From an uncultured Lachnospiraceae bacterium (GTDB lineage Bacteria > Bacillota > Clostridia > Lachnospirales > Lachnospiraceae), in the NCBI GenBank assembly GCA_947164605.1, contig CAMUXE010000009.1, positions 1-64,000 on the forward strand: DNA of 64,000 nt, in the 5' to 3' direction. Shown piece by piece: positions 1-8,626 of this stretch. The position numbers and the translations under genes were made by a program. The first letter of the stretch is position 1; each line of letters begins with the position of its first letter. Under the pieces are notes generated by a model, which saw only the letters and a list, made by a program, of their open reading frames with translations, did not search any database and was not told where the DNA came from.

Positions 1-44
1 TGAGTATATCCTCTGTGAAGAAGCGCTCAATGGTTGATGAATAG

Positions 45-340
45 ATAACCTTAAAGAAATCTGCGAATGTCGCTAAAGGCAGAGAGTCTACTCATTCTGC
101 CTTTAGGTTCGAATTTTTCAAGGGCTTAAAAATCACAGGAAAACTCTATGCGATGCTTCTGGGACTTGCTTGTCTTGATGGCCTTTTAGCGCTAGTTGTC
201 TTTATGATAGCAAAACACCGGTAGTAAGAGGTGGTGCGACTGGTAGTGGGGCATATAATTGTGGAATAAAATCATCATATCAAGCACCTAAAATAACAAT
301 TAATACTAGAGGAGAACTAACTAATGGCAAATTGATTTAA
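45..340 (+). pseudogene. Degenerate coding debris, possible toxin-gene remnant
   Basis: Two overlapping stretches lack stops, but neither has a start codon or ribosome binding site. The first (45-224) ends in a hydrophobic segment of about 20 residues around GLLALVVFMIAKHR. The second (179-340) contains TPVVRGGATGSGAYNCG and ends TRGELTNGKLI, a Gly-rich texture like the C-terminal parts of secreted polymorphic toxins. Together with the fragment at 515-817 this looks like the decayed end of a toxin or immunity locus. The family is not identified; the toxin reading is an inference from composition only. Confidence 0.35.
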
Positions 341-514
341 TCACACTACATGAGAATATTCTGGAAATTTCATGGAATGCTTCACCGTATGCTGTAAATG
401 TAAAAAAAATGTCATTGAATGATTTATATTTTGCCACTGTTTGAAAGCATTATTTGTTAAAATCTTCTTTTGATTCGTTCATAAACTACTGATTGCGCAT
501 ATTCAAGTAAATAG

Positions 515-817
515 ACAAAGTTTTTAAATGAAGATTTATCTCGTACATTAAATGATCCGGTAGAAAATTTTAAAAATGAGCTGATAGGTGCAGGAATAAC
601 TGTAGGAATAACTGTAGTCGGTCACTACGGTGGAGAAGCATTTGACGGAATAGCGTCAAGTGTATTAAAGAGAATTAAGAATGCCTGCATGTCTTCATCA
701 GTAAGGACGGCATGTCAGGTCGGTATTGAAGAGTCAACAGACATCATAAATGCCCAGATGCAAAAGCTGGCACCCAAAATATATTCTGATATTAAAAAGT
801 TAATTATTAAAGCATGA
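515..817 (+). pseudogene. C-terminal remnant of an unidentified protein
   Basis: An open frame of 100 codons ends at TGA 815-817 and is preceded by a stop at 512-514 with no start codon near its beginning. The translation has a Gly/Val-rich hydrophobic stretch (GAGITVGITVVGHYGGEA) followed by an amphipathic, Lys-rich helix to the end. Such a pattern is common in LXG/WXG-type toxins or their partners, but no family can be named. The only in-frame ATG codons are near the middle, so it is probably a truncated gene. It lies directly upstream of the aspS promoter. Confidence 0.35.
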
Positions 818-840
818 CTAATTGCGTATCCACAAATATC

Positions 841-869
841 TTGCCAAAATTATTTCAGTATGCTATCAT
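841..869 (+). promoter_or_regulatory. Promoter of the aspS-gatCAB operon
   Basis: TTGCCA (841-846) and TATCAT (864-869) are separated by 17 bp and lie just before the T-box leader. Transcription would start near 876. The housekeeping-sigma match is inferred from the two hexamers and spacing only. Confidence 0.5.
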
Positions 870-875
870 ATCTGT

Positions 876-1147
876 CATAAATGGCTAAATTTAAAAGGCG
901 AAGAAGGAGACTTCGTGTCATGGAACCCTGAAAGAGAGTTGTGTCACCGGCTGAAAGCACATAGGGGAATTGATATTGGGGAACACTCTGGAGCTGAAAT
1001 GCTGAAAGAAGAGTAAGCATTTACGTCTCACGCGTTAAGTGATAATGAGTTGCAATAAGTTTTAAAGACTAGTTGCTAAAGCGGGTGGTACCGCGGATTA
1101 AGTTATTAATTCGCCCCGGGATGATTATATGTCGTCCCGGGGTTTTT
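876..1147 (+). promoter_or_regulatory. T-box riboswitch leader of aspS-gatCAB
   Basis: The invariant T-box core GGTGGTACCGCG lies at 1084-1095. It is followed by a strong intrinsic terminator: CCCCGGGA (1114-1121) pairs with TCCCGGGG (1135-1142), then TTTTT. Upstream are typical Stem I elements, an AGAGAG stretch near 930 and GGCTGAAAGC near 950. The specifier region, judged by its position before CTCTGGAGC, reads GAAC at 981-984. This offers AAC (Asn), overlapping GAA (Glu), rather than an Asp codon. Uncharged tRNA would stabilise the antiterminator and allow synthesis of the downstream transamidation enzymes. Confidence 0.9.
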
Positions 1148-1210
1148 ATATTTCCGGGATTGAAGGAACCAGGCCTTGAGCCGATTTGAGCTGTTTAGAA
1201 AGGAGCAAAT

Positions 1211-2956
1211 ATGCAGAAACAGTACAGAGATGTGACACTCGACCAGTTGAGTGAGTCAGACATCGGAAAGAATCTTAGAGTTTGTGGTTGGGTTGAGAAT
1301 ATCCGTGACCACGGTGGAGTATCATTTATCGATTTAAGAGATATGTATGGTGTTCTTCAGGTAGTTTTAAGAGATGCTTCACTTATGGAAGGCATCAAGA
1401 AGGAAGAGTGTATCAGCATCGAAGGTCTCATGGAGAAGAGAGATGAGGAGACATACAATCCTAAGATTAAGTCTGGAACTATCGAACTTGAGGCTCACAG
1501 CATTGACATGCTTGGTAAGGTTTACCAGACACTTCCATTTGAGATTATGACATCAAAGGAAGTTAGAGAAGATGTTAGATTAAAGTATAGATACCTTGAC
1601 CTTAGAAATCAGAAGGTTAAGGACAATATTGTATTTAGATCAAAGGTTATCTCTTTCTTGAGACAGAAGATGTGCGATATGGGCTTCCTTGAGATTCAGA
1701 CACCAATTCTTTGTGCTTCTTCACCAGAGGGTGCTAGAGACTATATCGTTCCATCAAGAAAGTATAAGGGTAAGTTCTATGCCCTTCCACAGGCACCACA
1801 GCAGTACAAGCAGCTTCTTATGGTCTCTGGATTTGACAAGTACTTCCAGATTGCTCCATGTTTCAGAGATGAGGATGCAAGAGCAGACAGATCTCCAGGT
1901 GAGTTCTATCAGCTTGACTTCGAGATGAGCTTTGCTACACAGGAAGATGTGTTCAGAATCGGTGAGGAAGTTCTCACAGAGACATTCAAGAAGTTTGCAC
2001 CTGAAGGTTTTGAGGTTACTCAGGCTCCATACCCAATCATCAGCTATAAGCAGGCTATGCTTGAGTTTGGCTCAGATAAGCCAGATCTCAGAAACCCACT
2101 TAGAATTATTGATCTCTCAGAATTCTTTAATAAGTGTACATTTAAGCCATTCCAGAACAAGACAGTTAGAGCTATCAATGTTCATGCTAAGCTTTCAAAG
2201 GGTCAGCATGAGAAGTTATTGAAGTTTGCTACAAGCATTGGCATGGGAGGACTTGGTTATCTTGAGGTTCTTGAGGATCTTTCATACAAGGGACCTATCG
2301 ACAAGTTCATTCCTGATGAGCTTAAGAGCGAAATTAAGGACCTTGCAGGACTTGAGGCAGGAGATACAATCTTCTTTATCGCTGATTCAGAGGAAAAGGC
2401 TGCTATCTACGCAGGCCAGCTTCGTAATGAGCTCGGTGCAAGACTTGACTTAATCGAGAAGAATGCTTATAGATTCTGCTATGTTAATGATTTTCCAATG
2501 TTTGAGAAGGACCCAGAGACAAAGAAGATTGGATTTACACATAACCCATTCTCTATGCCACAGGGCGGTTTAGAGGCTCTTACAACAAAGAATCCTCTTG
2601 ACATCTTGGCTTACCAGTACGATATCGTATGTAATGGTATCGAGCTTAGCTCAGGTGCTGTTCGTAACCATGATCTTGATATTATGGTTAAAGCATTTGA
2701 AATTGCTGGTTACGATGAGGAAGTTCTCAAGGAGAAGTTCGGAGCACTCTACAATGCATTCCAGTTTGGAGCACCACCACACGCTGGTATGGCTCCTGGC
2801 GTAGATCGTATGATTATGCTTCTCAGAAATGAAGAGAACATTCGTGAAGTTATTGCCTTCCCTATGAGTGGAACTGCACAGGATCTTATGTGTGGAGCTC
2901 CAAATGAGGTTACAGAGCAGCAGCTTCGTGAAGTACATATTAAGGTTAGAGCTTAA
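1211..2956 (+). CDS. aspS: Aspartyl-tRNA synthetase
   Basis: A 581-residue class IIb synthetase of bacterial type that charges tRNA with aspartate in the cytoplasm. An N-terminal OB-fold anticodon-binding domain (roughly residues 1-110) is followed by a catalytic domain containing RYLDLR, FRDEDARADRSPGEFYQLDFEM-type motif 2 residues and the C-terminal GVDRMIMLL motif 3. The bacterial GAD insertion lies about residues 290-420. AGGAG precedes the ATG. It leads the operon with gatC, gatA and gatB. That coupling suggests a non-discriminating enzyme that also makes Asp-tRNA(Asn) for amidation, but discrimination cannot be read from the sequence. Expression is expected to follow the T-box upstream. 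Confidence 0.96.
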   Translation: MQKQYRDVTLDQLSESDIGKNLRVCGWVENIRDHGGVSFIDLRDMYGVLQVVLRDASLMEGIKKEECISIEGLMEKRDEETYNPKIKSGTIELEAHSIDMLGKVYQTLPFEIMTSKEVREDVRLKYRYLDLRNQKVKDNIVFRSKVISFLRQKMCDMGFLEIQTPILCASSPEGARDYIVPSRKYKGKFYALPQAPQQYKQLLMVSGFDKYFQIAPCFRDEDARADRSPGEFYQLDFEMSFATQEDVFRIGEEVLTETFKKFAPEGFEVTQAPYPIISYKQAMLEFGSDKPDLRNPLRIIDLSEFFNKCTFKPFQNKTVRAINVHAKLSKGQHEKLLKFATSIGMGGLGYLEVLEDLSYKGPIDKFIPDELKSEIKDLAGLEAGDTIFFIADSEEKAAIYAGQLRNELGARLDLIEKNAYRFCYVNDFPMFEKDPETKKIGFTHNPFSMPQGGLEALTTKNPLDILAYQYDIVCNGIELSSGAVRNHDLDIMVKAFEIAGYDEEVLKEKFGALYNAFQFGAPPHAGMAPGVDRMIMLLRNEENIREVIAFPMSGTAQDLMCGAPNEVTEQQLREVHIKVRA

Positions 2957-2969
2957 TTAGGAGGTCCCT

Positions 2970-3266
2970 ATGGCAAATGTTATAGATGACGAGACAATTG
3001 ATTATGTTGGAATACTTGCTGAACTTGAACTCTCTGATGAGGAAAAAGAGCAGGCTAAGGGCGACATGTCAAGAATGTTAGATTACATAGATAAGCTTAA
3101 TGAGCTTGATACTACTGGTATTGAGCCTATGTCACACGCTTTTGCAGTTAGCAATGTAATGAGAGAGGATCTTGTAACTAACGGTGATGGAAGTGAGGCA
3201 ACTCTTGCTAACGCACCAGAAAAGACAGACGATACATTCATTGTGCCAAAGACAACTATTTCTTAA
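2970..3266 (+). CDS. gatC: Asp/Glu-tRNA amidotransferase subunit C
   Basis: A 98-residue subunit of the heterotrimeric GatCAB amidotransferase, which converts Asp-tRNA(Asn) or Glu-tRNA(Gln) to the amidated forms. GatC wraps around GatA and stabilises the complex. The family pattern is visible: an N-terminal helical part with YVGILAELELSDEE, then the proline-containing linker GIEPMSHAF and a C-terminal arm ending in IVPKTTIS. AGGAGG sits 7 bases before the ATG. It follows aspS by 13 bp and is separated from gatA by 95 bp that hold a strong hairpin. Length is normal for the family. Confidence 0.94.
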   Translation: MANVIDDETIDYVGILAELELSDEEKEQAKGDMSRMLDYIDKLNELDTTGIEPMSHAFAVSNVMREDLVTNGDGSEATLANAPEKTDDTFIVPKTTIS

Positions 3267-3274
3267 AAGTAAAG

Positions 3275-3315
3275 CTGCCAATTCTTGGCGTCTTGTTTAT
3301 GGTAAGAATTGGCGG
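3275..3315 (+). other. Hairpin between gatC and gatA
   Basis: GCCAATTCTT (3277-3286) is perfectly complementary to AAGAATTGGC (3304-3313), with a further C-G and a wobble pair at the base and a 17-base loop. No T-run follows, so a classic terminator is unlikely. It may be an RNA processing or stability element inside the operon, or an attenuator. Confidence 0.6.
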
Positions 3316-3361
3316 TCTATGTGTTTTGAGATAAAGTCCAAAAAGCGGAAAGGATATACAT

Positions 3362-4825
3362 ATGGGTATTTTAGACCTGACAGCAGTTCAGCTTGGCAAA
3401 GCTATCAAGGAAAAAAAGTACACAGCTCTTGAGGCTATGGAAGCAGTACTTGAACAGATTGATAAGACTGAAGAAGATTTAAACTGCTATGTAACAATAG
3501 ATAAAGAGGCGGCACTTGAGGCTGCTAAAAAAGCACAGGAGAAGATTGATGCAGGCGAGCTCACAGGCCCTTTGGCTGGAGTGCCAGTAGCAATCAAGGA
3601 CAATATGTGCACAAAGGGCATGAAGACAACATGCTCATCAAAAATTCTTGGAAATTTCATTCCTCAGTTTTCTAGTGAAGCTGTAATAAAGCTTGAAGAG
3701 GCTGGAGCTGTAATTATCGGTAAAACAAACATGGATGAATTTGCCATGGGTTCTACAACAGAGACATCAGCATTTGGAGCTACAAAGAATCCAAGGAATC
3801 CAGAATATGTTCCAGGTGGTTCATCAGGTGGTTCTGCTGCTGCAGTAGCTGCTGATGAGTGCTTCTTCGCACTTGGATCAGATACAGGTGGATCTATCAG
3901 ACAGCCTGCATCTTACTGTGGCGTAGTTGGTATGAAGCCTACATATGGCACTGTTTCTAGATATGGCCTTATTGCTTACGGCTCATCACTCGATCAGATT
4001 GGACCTCTTGCAAAGGACGTAACAGATTGTGCTACAGTTCTTGAAGTGATTGCATCACATGACTGCAAGGATTCAACATCAGTGAAGAGAGAGGACACAG
4101 ACTTTACATCAGCGCTAGTTAAAGATGTTGCTGGTATGAAGGTGGGTATTCCTAGAGATTACTTTACAGATGGCCTTGACACAGAGGTTAAGCAGGCAAT
4201 TCTTGACGCAGCTAAAAAGCTTGAGGAAGCTGGAGCAATCGTTGAGGAGTTTGATTTAAGCCTTGTTGACTATGCTATTCCTACTTACTATACAATTGCG
4301 GCAGCTGAGGCTAGCTCAAATCTTGAGAGATTTGATGGTGTTAAGTATGGTTACAGAGCAAAAGAATATGATGGACTTCATAATATGTATAAGAAGAGCC
4401 GTTCAGAAGGCTTTGGACCTGAAGTAAAGAGAAGAATTATGCTTGGATCCTTTGTACTTAGTTCAGGATACTATGATGCATACTACTTAAAGGCTCTTAA
4501 AGTAAAGGCTATGATTAAGAAAGCATTTGACGAAGCTTTTTCGAAGTATGATCTTATTTTGGGACCAGTTGCTCCAACAACAGCTCCTAAGCTTGATTCT
4601 TCACTCTCTGATCCTATAAAGATGTACCTTTCTGATATTTATACAATCAGCGTAAACCTTGCGGGACTTCCAGGTATCAGCCTTCCATGTGCTAAGGCTA
4701 GCAATGGCTTGCCTATCGGTGTTCAGATGATTGGAAATGTCTTTGAGGAGAAGAAGTTGATCCGTGCAGCTTATACTCTTGAGCAGATTCTTGGAGACCT
4801 TGAATTGGGAGGTGTTAGAGCATGA
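3362..4825 (+). CDS. gatA: Asp/Glu-tRNA amidotransferase subunit A
   Basis: A 487-residue amidase-signature subunit that releases ammonia from glutamine for transfer to misacylated tRNA. The Ser-cisSer-Lys machinery is present: the lysine in GVPVAIKDN, the Gly/Ser-rich PGGSSGGSAAA, and GSDTGGSIRQPASYCG with the nucleophilic serine. AAAGGATATACAT precedes the start ATG. The stop overlaps gatB by four bases (ATGA), implying translational coupling. Length and motif order match family norms, so it should be active. It depends on GatB for tRNA binding and on the T-box leader upstream for expression. Confidence 0.96.
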   Translation: MGILDLTAVQLGKAIKEKKYTALEAMEAVLEQIDKTEEDLNCYVTIDKEAALEAAKKAQEKIDAGELTGPLAGVPVAIKDNMCTKGMKTTCSSKILGNFIPQFSSEAVIKLEEAGAVIIGKTNMDEFAMGSTTETSAFGATKNPRNPEYVPGGSSGGSAAAVAADECFFALGSDTGGSIRQPASYCGVVGMKPTYGTVSRYGLIAYGSSLDQIGPLAKDVTDCATVLEVIASHDCKDSTSVKREDTDFTSALVKDVAGMKVGIPRDYFTDGLDTEVKQAILDAAKKLEEAGAIVEEFDLSLVDYAIPTYYTIAAAEASSNLERFDGVKYGYRAKEYDGLHNMYKKSRSEGFGPEVKRRIMLGSFVLSSGYYDAYYLKALKVKAMIKKAFDEAFSKYDLILGPVAPTTAPKLDSSLSDPIKMYLSDIYTISVNLAGLPGISLPCAKASNGLPIGVQMIGNVFEEKKLIRAAYTLEQILGDLELGGVRA

Positions 4826-6261
4826 GTAAGAATTATGAGACAGTCATAGGTCTTGAAGTTCACGTAGAGCTTGCAACTAAGACTAAGATTTTCTGTGGAT
4901 GTACTACTGCATTTGGTGGTGCTCCTAATACACATACATGTCCAGTTTGTACTGGTATGCCAGGCTCACTTCCTGTTCTTAACAAGAAGGTTGTTGAGTA
5001 TGCAGCAGCTGTAGGTCTTGCTACTAATTGTAAAATTACACAGAAGTGTAAGTTTGATAGAAAGAACTATTTCTATCCTGATAACCCACAGAACTATCAG
5101 ATTTCACAGCTATACCTTCCTATCTGCCGTGATGGTCACGTTGATATCACACTCGCTGATGGAAGCACAAAGCAGGTTAGAATCCATGAGATTCATATGG
5201 AGGAGGATGCTGGTAAGCTTGTACATGATGAGTACGATGATGTCAGCTATGTAGATTACAACCGTTCAGGTGTACCTCTTATTGAGATTGTTTCAGAGCC
5301 TGATATGAGAAGTGCTGAGGAAGTAATAGCTTATCTTGAGAAGTTAAGACAGACAATACAGTATCTTGGAGCTTCTGATTGTAAGCTTCAGGAGGGTTCT
5401 ATGAGAGCCGATGTAAACCTTTCAATTAGAGAGGTTGGGGCTAGTGAGTTTGGTACTAGAACTGAGATGAAGAATCTTAACTCATTTACTGCTATTACTC
5501 ATGCAATCGAGGGTGAGACTGAGAGACAGATTGATCTCTTAGAAGCAGGAAAGGAAGTTGAGCAGCAGACTAGAAGATGGGACGACAACAATGGCGAGTC
5601 ATATCCTATGAGATCTAAGGAAGATGCCCATGATTACAGATACTTCCCAGATCCAGATCTTGTTCCTTTAAATATCTCTGATGAGTGGCTTGATGAAATC
5701 AGAAGCAATCAGCCAGAATTCAAAGAAGAGAAGGCTATTAGATACAGGGAAGAGTTTGGTATTCCTGATTATGATATAGGTCTTATCACAGACTCTAAGA
5801 AGCTTGCAGATATCTTTGAGGAGGCTACTGCTGAGTGTGGAGAGCCTAAGAAGGTTTCTAACTGGATACTTGGTGAGACTATGAGAATTCTCAAGGAGAA
5901 GAGTCTTGATCCTGAGGATATTACATTTAGTCCAGCTAACTTGGCTAAGCTTATCAAACTTGTAGATGGAGGCACAATTAATGGCTCTGTCGCTAAGGAA
6001 GTTTTTGCCAATATATTTGACGAGGATGTGGACCCTGAGGCTTATGTTGAGGAACATGGCTTGAAGCAGGTCAATGATGAGGGCGCTCTCAAGGCTTGCG
6101 TTGAGAAGGTTATTGCTGATAACCCACAGTCAGTATTAGATTACAAGGGCGGTAAGGTTCAGGCTATAGGCTATCTTGTAGGTCAGACTATGAAGGCTAT
6201 GAAGGGCAAGGCTAATCCGGGTATGGTTAACCAGCTCTTAAAGGAAATGCTTGATAAGTAA
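4822..6261 (+). CDS. gatB: Asp/Glu-tRNA amidotransferase subunit B
   Basis: A 479-residue subunit that phosphorylates the misacylated tRNA and amidates it with ammonia channelled from GatA. The start is typical (YETVIGLEVHVELATKTKIF), with the Cys pairs CGC and CPVC that form the zinc site, the cradle motif FDRKNYFYPDNP, and EMKNLNS. The C-terminal YqeY-like tail (about 410-479) binds the tRNA elbow. It overlaps gatA by 4 bp and ends the operon before a terminator at 6320. The last 22 bases including the stop codon are duplicated directly downstream. Its presence means Asn-tRNA or Gln-tRNA is made indirectly here. Confidence 0.96.
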   Translation: MSKNYETVIGLEVHVELATKTKIFCGCTTAFGGAPNTHTCPVCTGMPGSLPVLNKKVVEYAAAVGLATNCKITQKCKFDRKNYFYPDNPQNYQISQLYLPICRDGHVDITLADGSTKQVRIHEIHMEEDAGKLVHDEYDDVSYVDYNRSGVPLIEIVSEPDMRSAEEVIAYLEKLRQTIQYLGASDCKLQEGSMRADVNLSIREVGASEFGTRTEMKNLNSFTAITHAIEGETERQIDLLEAGKEVEQQTRRWDDNNGESYPMRSKEDAHDYRYFPDPDLVPLNISDEWLDEIRSNQPEFKEEKAIRYREEFGIPDYDIGLITDSKKLADIFEEATAECGEPKKVSNWILGETMRILKEKSLDPEDITFSPANLAKLIKLVDGGTINGSVAKEVFANIFDEDVDPEAYVEEHGLKQVNDEGALKACVEKVIADNPQSVLDYKGGKVQAIGYLVGQTMKAMKGKANPGMVNQLLKEMLDK

Positions 6262-6285
6262 TAAAGGAAATGCTTGATAAGTAAT
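6241..6285 (+). repeat. Tandem duplication over the gatB stop codon
   Basis: A 22-base segment beginning AAGGAAATGCTTGATAAG (6241-6262), covering the last codons and stop of gatB, is repeated exactly at 6264-6285. The period is 23. It looks like a recent slippage event and leaves the protein unchanged. Confidence 0.9.
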
Positions 6286-6319
6286 ATTAAGAAAGCTTTC
6301 CCTAAATAAGTTGAAAAAT

Positions 6320-6350
6320 GGCTGTGAAGAGAAATCTTCACAGCCTTATT
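6320..6350 (+). terminator. Bidirectional terminator between gatB and pilZ
   Basis: GGCTGTGAAGA (6320-6330) pairs perfectly with TCTTCACAGCC (6335-6345) around a GAAA loop. T-rich sequence follows on the plus strand, and on the minus strand the stem is followed by a TTTTT run, so it can end both gatB and the converging PilZ gene. Confidence 0.85.
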
Positions 6351-6398
6351 TATTAGTGTTTGGTTAATTAGAAAAATAAAATAAGCAAAGATGGCAAT

Positions 6399-6758
6399 TT
6401 AAATGCTTTCGTGCTGCTTTTCATACTCATCGAAAATGTAGTCAAAGATGTGAGGCATGCCGACCAATTCGCAACCATAGTTGTAAATGCCCTCATCTTT
6501 TGATTTGATACAACGAACGATCTTCGCAACAAAGAAAAGATTACTTGACTCATTCTCACCAAGCTGGAGCGAAGCGTTGAAATAGTAGCCAACAGGGAAT
6601 ATGGCCTTTGATGTAAAGCCAATACCACCCTTGGATACATCTGTTACTGTGATAGGCGAATCGATGTGCTCAACCTTTAAGTTGTCCTGCTTGAAAAGAT
6701 TGGAGATTGTGAGTTCGAGATGAGCACTCACTCTTTTGTACTTTCTTTTTTCTTCCAT
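6399..6758 (-). CDS. PilZ-domain c-di-GMP receptor
   Basis: A 119-residue single-domain protein predicted to bind cyclic di-GMP. The two signature pieces are present: RKYKR at residues 5-9 (RxxxR) and a DVSKGGIGF segment near residue 41 (D/NxSxxG). AGGGAGGA precedes the ATG on the minus strand. It stands alone, convergent with gatB and divergent from purB. The output partner is unknown. In Clostridia such stand-alone PilZ proteins usually tune motility or surface polymers, which fits the YjfB homologue near the window end, but that link is inference. Confidence 0.85.
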   Translation of the reverse strand: MEEKRKYKRVSAHLELTISNLFKQDNLKVEHIDSPITVTDVSKGGIGFTSKAIFPVGYYFNASLQLGENESSNLFFVAKIVRCIKSKDEGIYNYGCELVGMPHIFDYIFDEYEKQHESI

Positions 6759-6851
6759 TGGAAATCCTCCCTTTAGCCAAACTGAATTTGTATAAAAAAC
6801 TAATATTAATATACTCTAGATTAGGAATAAGTTCAAGAAAACTATTAAGCA

Positions 6852-6881
6852 TTTACACAAAAAAGTTGTATGTGCTATAAT
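6852..6881 (+). promoter_or_regulatory. Promoter of purB
   Basis: TTTACA (6852-6857) and TATAAT (6876-6881) with an 18-bp spacer. The transcript starts near 6888, placing a small hairpin at its very 5' end. Confidence 0.6.
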
Positions 6882-6893
6882 ATTAGAACCTTA

Positions 6894-6912
6894 TGCGGTG
6901 ATTTTTACCGCA
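6894..6912 (+). other. 5' leader hairpin of purB mRNA
   Basis: TGCGGT (6894-6899) pairs with ACCGCA (6907-6912) around a 7-base loop, a few bases after the predicted start of transcription. No T-run follows. Probably an mRNA-stabilising 5' stem; a regulatory role is not shown. Confidence 0.5.
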
Positions 6913-6949
6913 CTAAATAATAAAATACAGACAAAGGAAAGGAGTCGTT

Positions 6950-8380
6950 ATGAACGACAGATATCAGTCACCTTTAGCAGAGAGATATGCGAGCAAGGAG
7001 ATGCAGTATATTTTCTCACCTGATAAGAAATTTAAGACATGGAGACAGCTTTGGATTGCTCTTGCAAAGTCAGAGCAGGAACTTGGACTTAACATCACAG
7101 ATGAGCAGATTGCAGAGCTTGAGGCTCATGCAGATGAGATCAATTACGATGTTGCAAAGGCTAGAGAAAAGGTTGTAAGACATGATGTAATGTCACATGT
7201 TTACGCATATGGCCAGCTCTGCCCAAAGGCAAAAGGAATCATCCATCTCGGAGCAACATCTTGCTACGTTGGCGATAATACAGATGTTATCATAATGACA
7301 GAGGCTCTTAAGTTAGTAAGAGTTAAACTTATCAATGTTATAGATGAATTAAGTAAGTTTGCTGACAAGTACAAGGCACTTCCTACACTTGCATTTACAC
7401 ATTTCCAGCCAGCTCAGCCTACAACAGTAGGTAAGAGAGCTACTCTCTGGATGAATGAGTTTATGATGGATCTCGATGATATCAACTATATGATCGACAG
7501 CATGAAGCTTCTTGGATGTAAGGGTACTACAGGTACTCAGGCTTCATTTCTTGAGCTCTTCAACGGAGATCACGAGAAGTGCAGACAGATCGATAAGAAG
7601 ATTGCTGAGAAGATGGGATTCAAGGATTGCTACCCAGTTTCTGGACAGACATATTCTAGAAAGCTTGATACTAGAGTACTCAATGTTCTTGCTGGAATCG
7701 CAGCTTCTGCTCACAAGTTTACTAACGATATTCGTATGCTTCAGCACATGAAGGAAGTAGAGGAGCCATTTGAGAAGACTCAGATTGGTTCATCTGCTAT
7801 GGCATATAAGAGAAATCCTATGAGAAGTGAGAGAATTGCCTCACTTGCAGATTTCGTAATCAGCGATGCTTTAAACCCAGCACTCGTGTCATCAACACAG
7901 TGGTTTGAGAGAACACTTGATGATTCAGCAAACAAGAGACTTTCAGTTCCAGAAGGCTTCCTCGCTATCGATGGTCTTCTTGACTTATGCCTCAACGTAG
8001 TAGACGGTCTTGTTGTATATGATAAGGTTATCACAAAGCACCTTATGGCAGAGCTTCCATTCATGGCTACAGAGAATATCATGATGGATGCTGTAAAGAA
8101 CGGTGGAGATAGACAGGAGCTTCATGAGAGAATCAGAGAGCTTTCAATGCAGGCTGGTAAGAGAGTTAAAGAGGAAGGTCTTGAGAACAACCTTCTTGAG
8201 CTTATCGCCGCTGACCCTATGTTTGGTGTTACTCTTGACGAGCTCAAGGCTAAGCTTGATCCTATGAAGTATGTAGGCCGCAGCAAGGAGCAGGTTGAGG
8301 AGTACCTTGAAGAGGTTGTTAAGCCTGTTATCGAGCAGCATAAGGATGAACTTGGCTTAAAGGCTGAAATCAACGTTTAA
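6950..8380 (+). CDS. purB: Adenylosuccinate lyase
   Basis: A 476-residue member of the fumarase/aspartase superfamily that removes fumarate at two steps of purine synthesis (SAICAR to AICAR, and adenylosuccinate to AMP). The superfamily signature SSAMAYKRNPMRSE (about residues 282-295) and the earlier THFQPAQPTT and GATSCYVGDNTD segments are intact. GGAAAGGAG precedes the ATG. It is monocistronic, with its own promoter and terminator. The 476-residue length and N-terminal YQSPLAERYAS resemble the longer PurB clade shared by clostridia and vertebrates rather than the 430-residue Bacillus type. Confidence 0.95.
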   Translation: MNDRYQSPLAERYASKEMQYIFSPDKKFKTWRQLWIALAKSEQELGLNITDEQIAELEAHADEINYDVAKAREKVVRHDVMSHVYAYGQLCPKAKGIIHLGATSCYVGDNTDVIIMTEALKLVRVKLINVIDELSKFADKYKALPTLAFTHFQPAQPTTVGKRATLWMNEFMMDLDDINYMIDSMKLLGCKGTTGTQASFLELFNGDHEKCRQIDKKIAEKMGFKDCYPVSGQTYSRKLDTRVLNVLAGIAASAHKFTNDIRMLQHMKEVEEPFEKTQIGSSAMAYKRNPMRSERIASLADFVISDALNPALVSSTQWFERTLDDSANKRLSVPEGFLAIDGLLDLCLNVVDGLVVYDKVITKHLMAELPFMATENIMMDAVKNGGDRQELHERIRELSMQAGKRVKEEGLENNLLELIAADPMFGVTLDELKAKLDPMKYVGRSKEQVEEYLEEVVKPVIEQHKDELGLKAEINV

Positions 8381-8502
8381 TTAAGGCTTAAAGATGCCTG
8401 ATTAAGCTGAAATCAAACATTCTATAAATGCTATGATTAAGGCCTGATTTGGGCTAGTTTCGGTCTTGTTTTCATGACGGAAATATTAATTGCTAAGATA
8501 GA

Positions 8503-8537
8503 TTGAGAGGGACTTTTTGCTCCCTCTCAATTTTTTT
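8503..8537 (+). terminator. Terminator of purB
   Basis: TTGAGAGGGA (8503-8512) pairs with TCCCTCTCAA (8521-8530), followed by seven T. It closes the purB transcript before the tRNA promoter. Confidence 0.9.
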
Positions 8538-8558
8538 GAAAAAAATTTTAAAAAGTGC

Positions 8559-8588
8559 TTGACATATGTGGGGCGTAACCCATATAAT
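8559..8588 (+). promoter_or_regulatory. Promoter of the tRNA-Val/tRNA-Met pair
   Basis: A consensus TTGACA (8559-8564) and TATAAT (8583-8588) with an 18-bp spacer, about 38 bases before tRNA-Val. One of the strongest promoters in the window, as expected for stable RNA. Confidence 0.85.
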
Positions 8589-8626
8589 AGCACTTGTGTT
8601 TCGGAACTCGTTTCCGAGAACTGTAT

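Noticed and set aside
822..1016. A 64-codon ORF upstream of aspS
   Set aside because: It runs through the T-box leader, has no ribosome binding site, and its sequence is explained by conserved leader elements.
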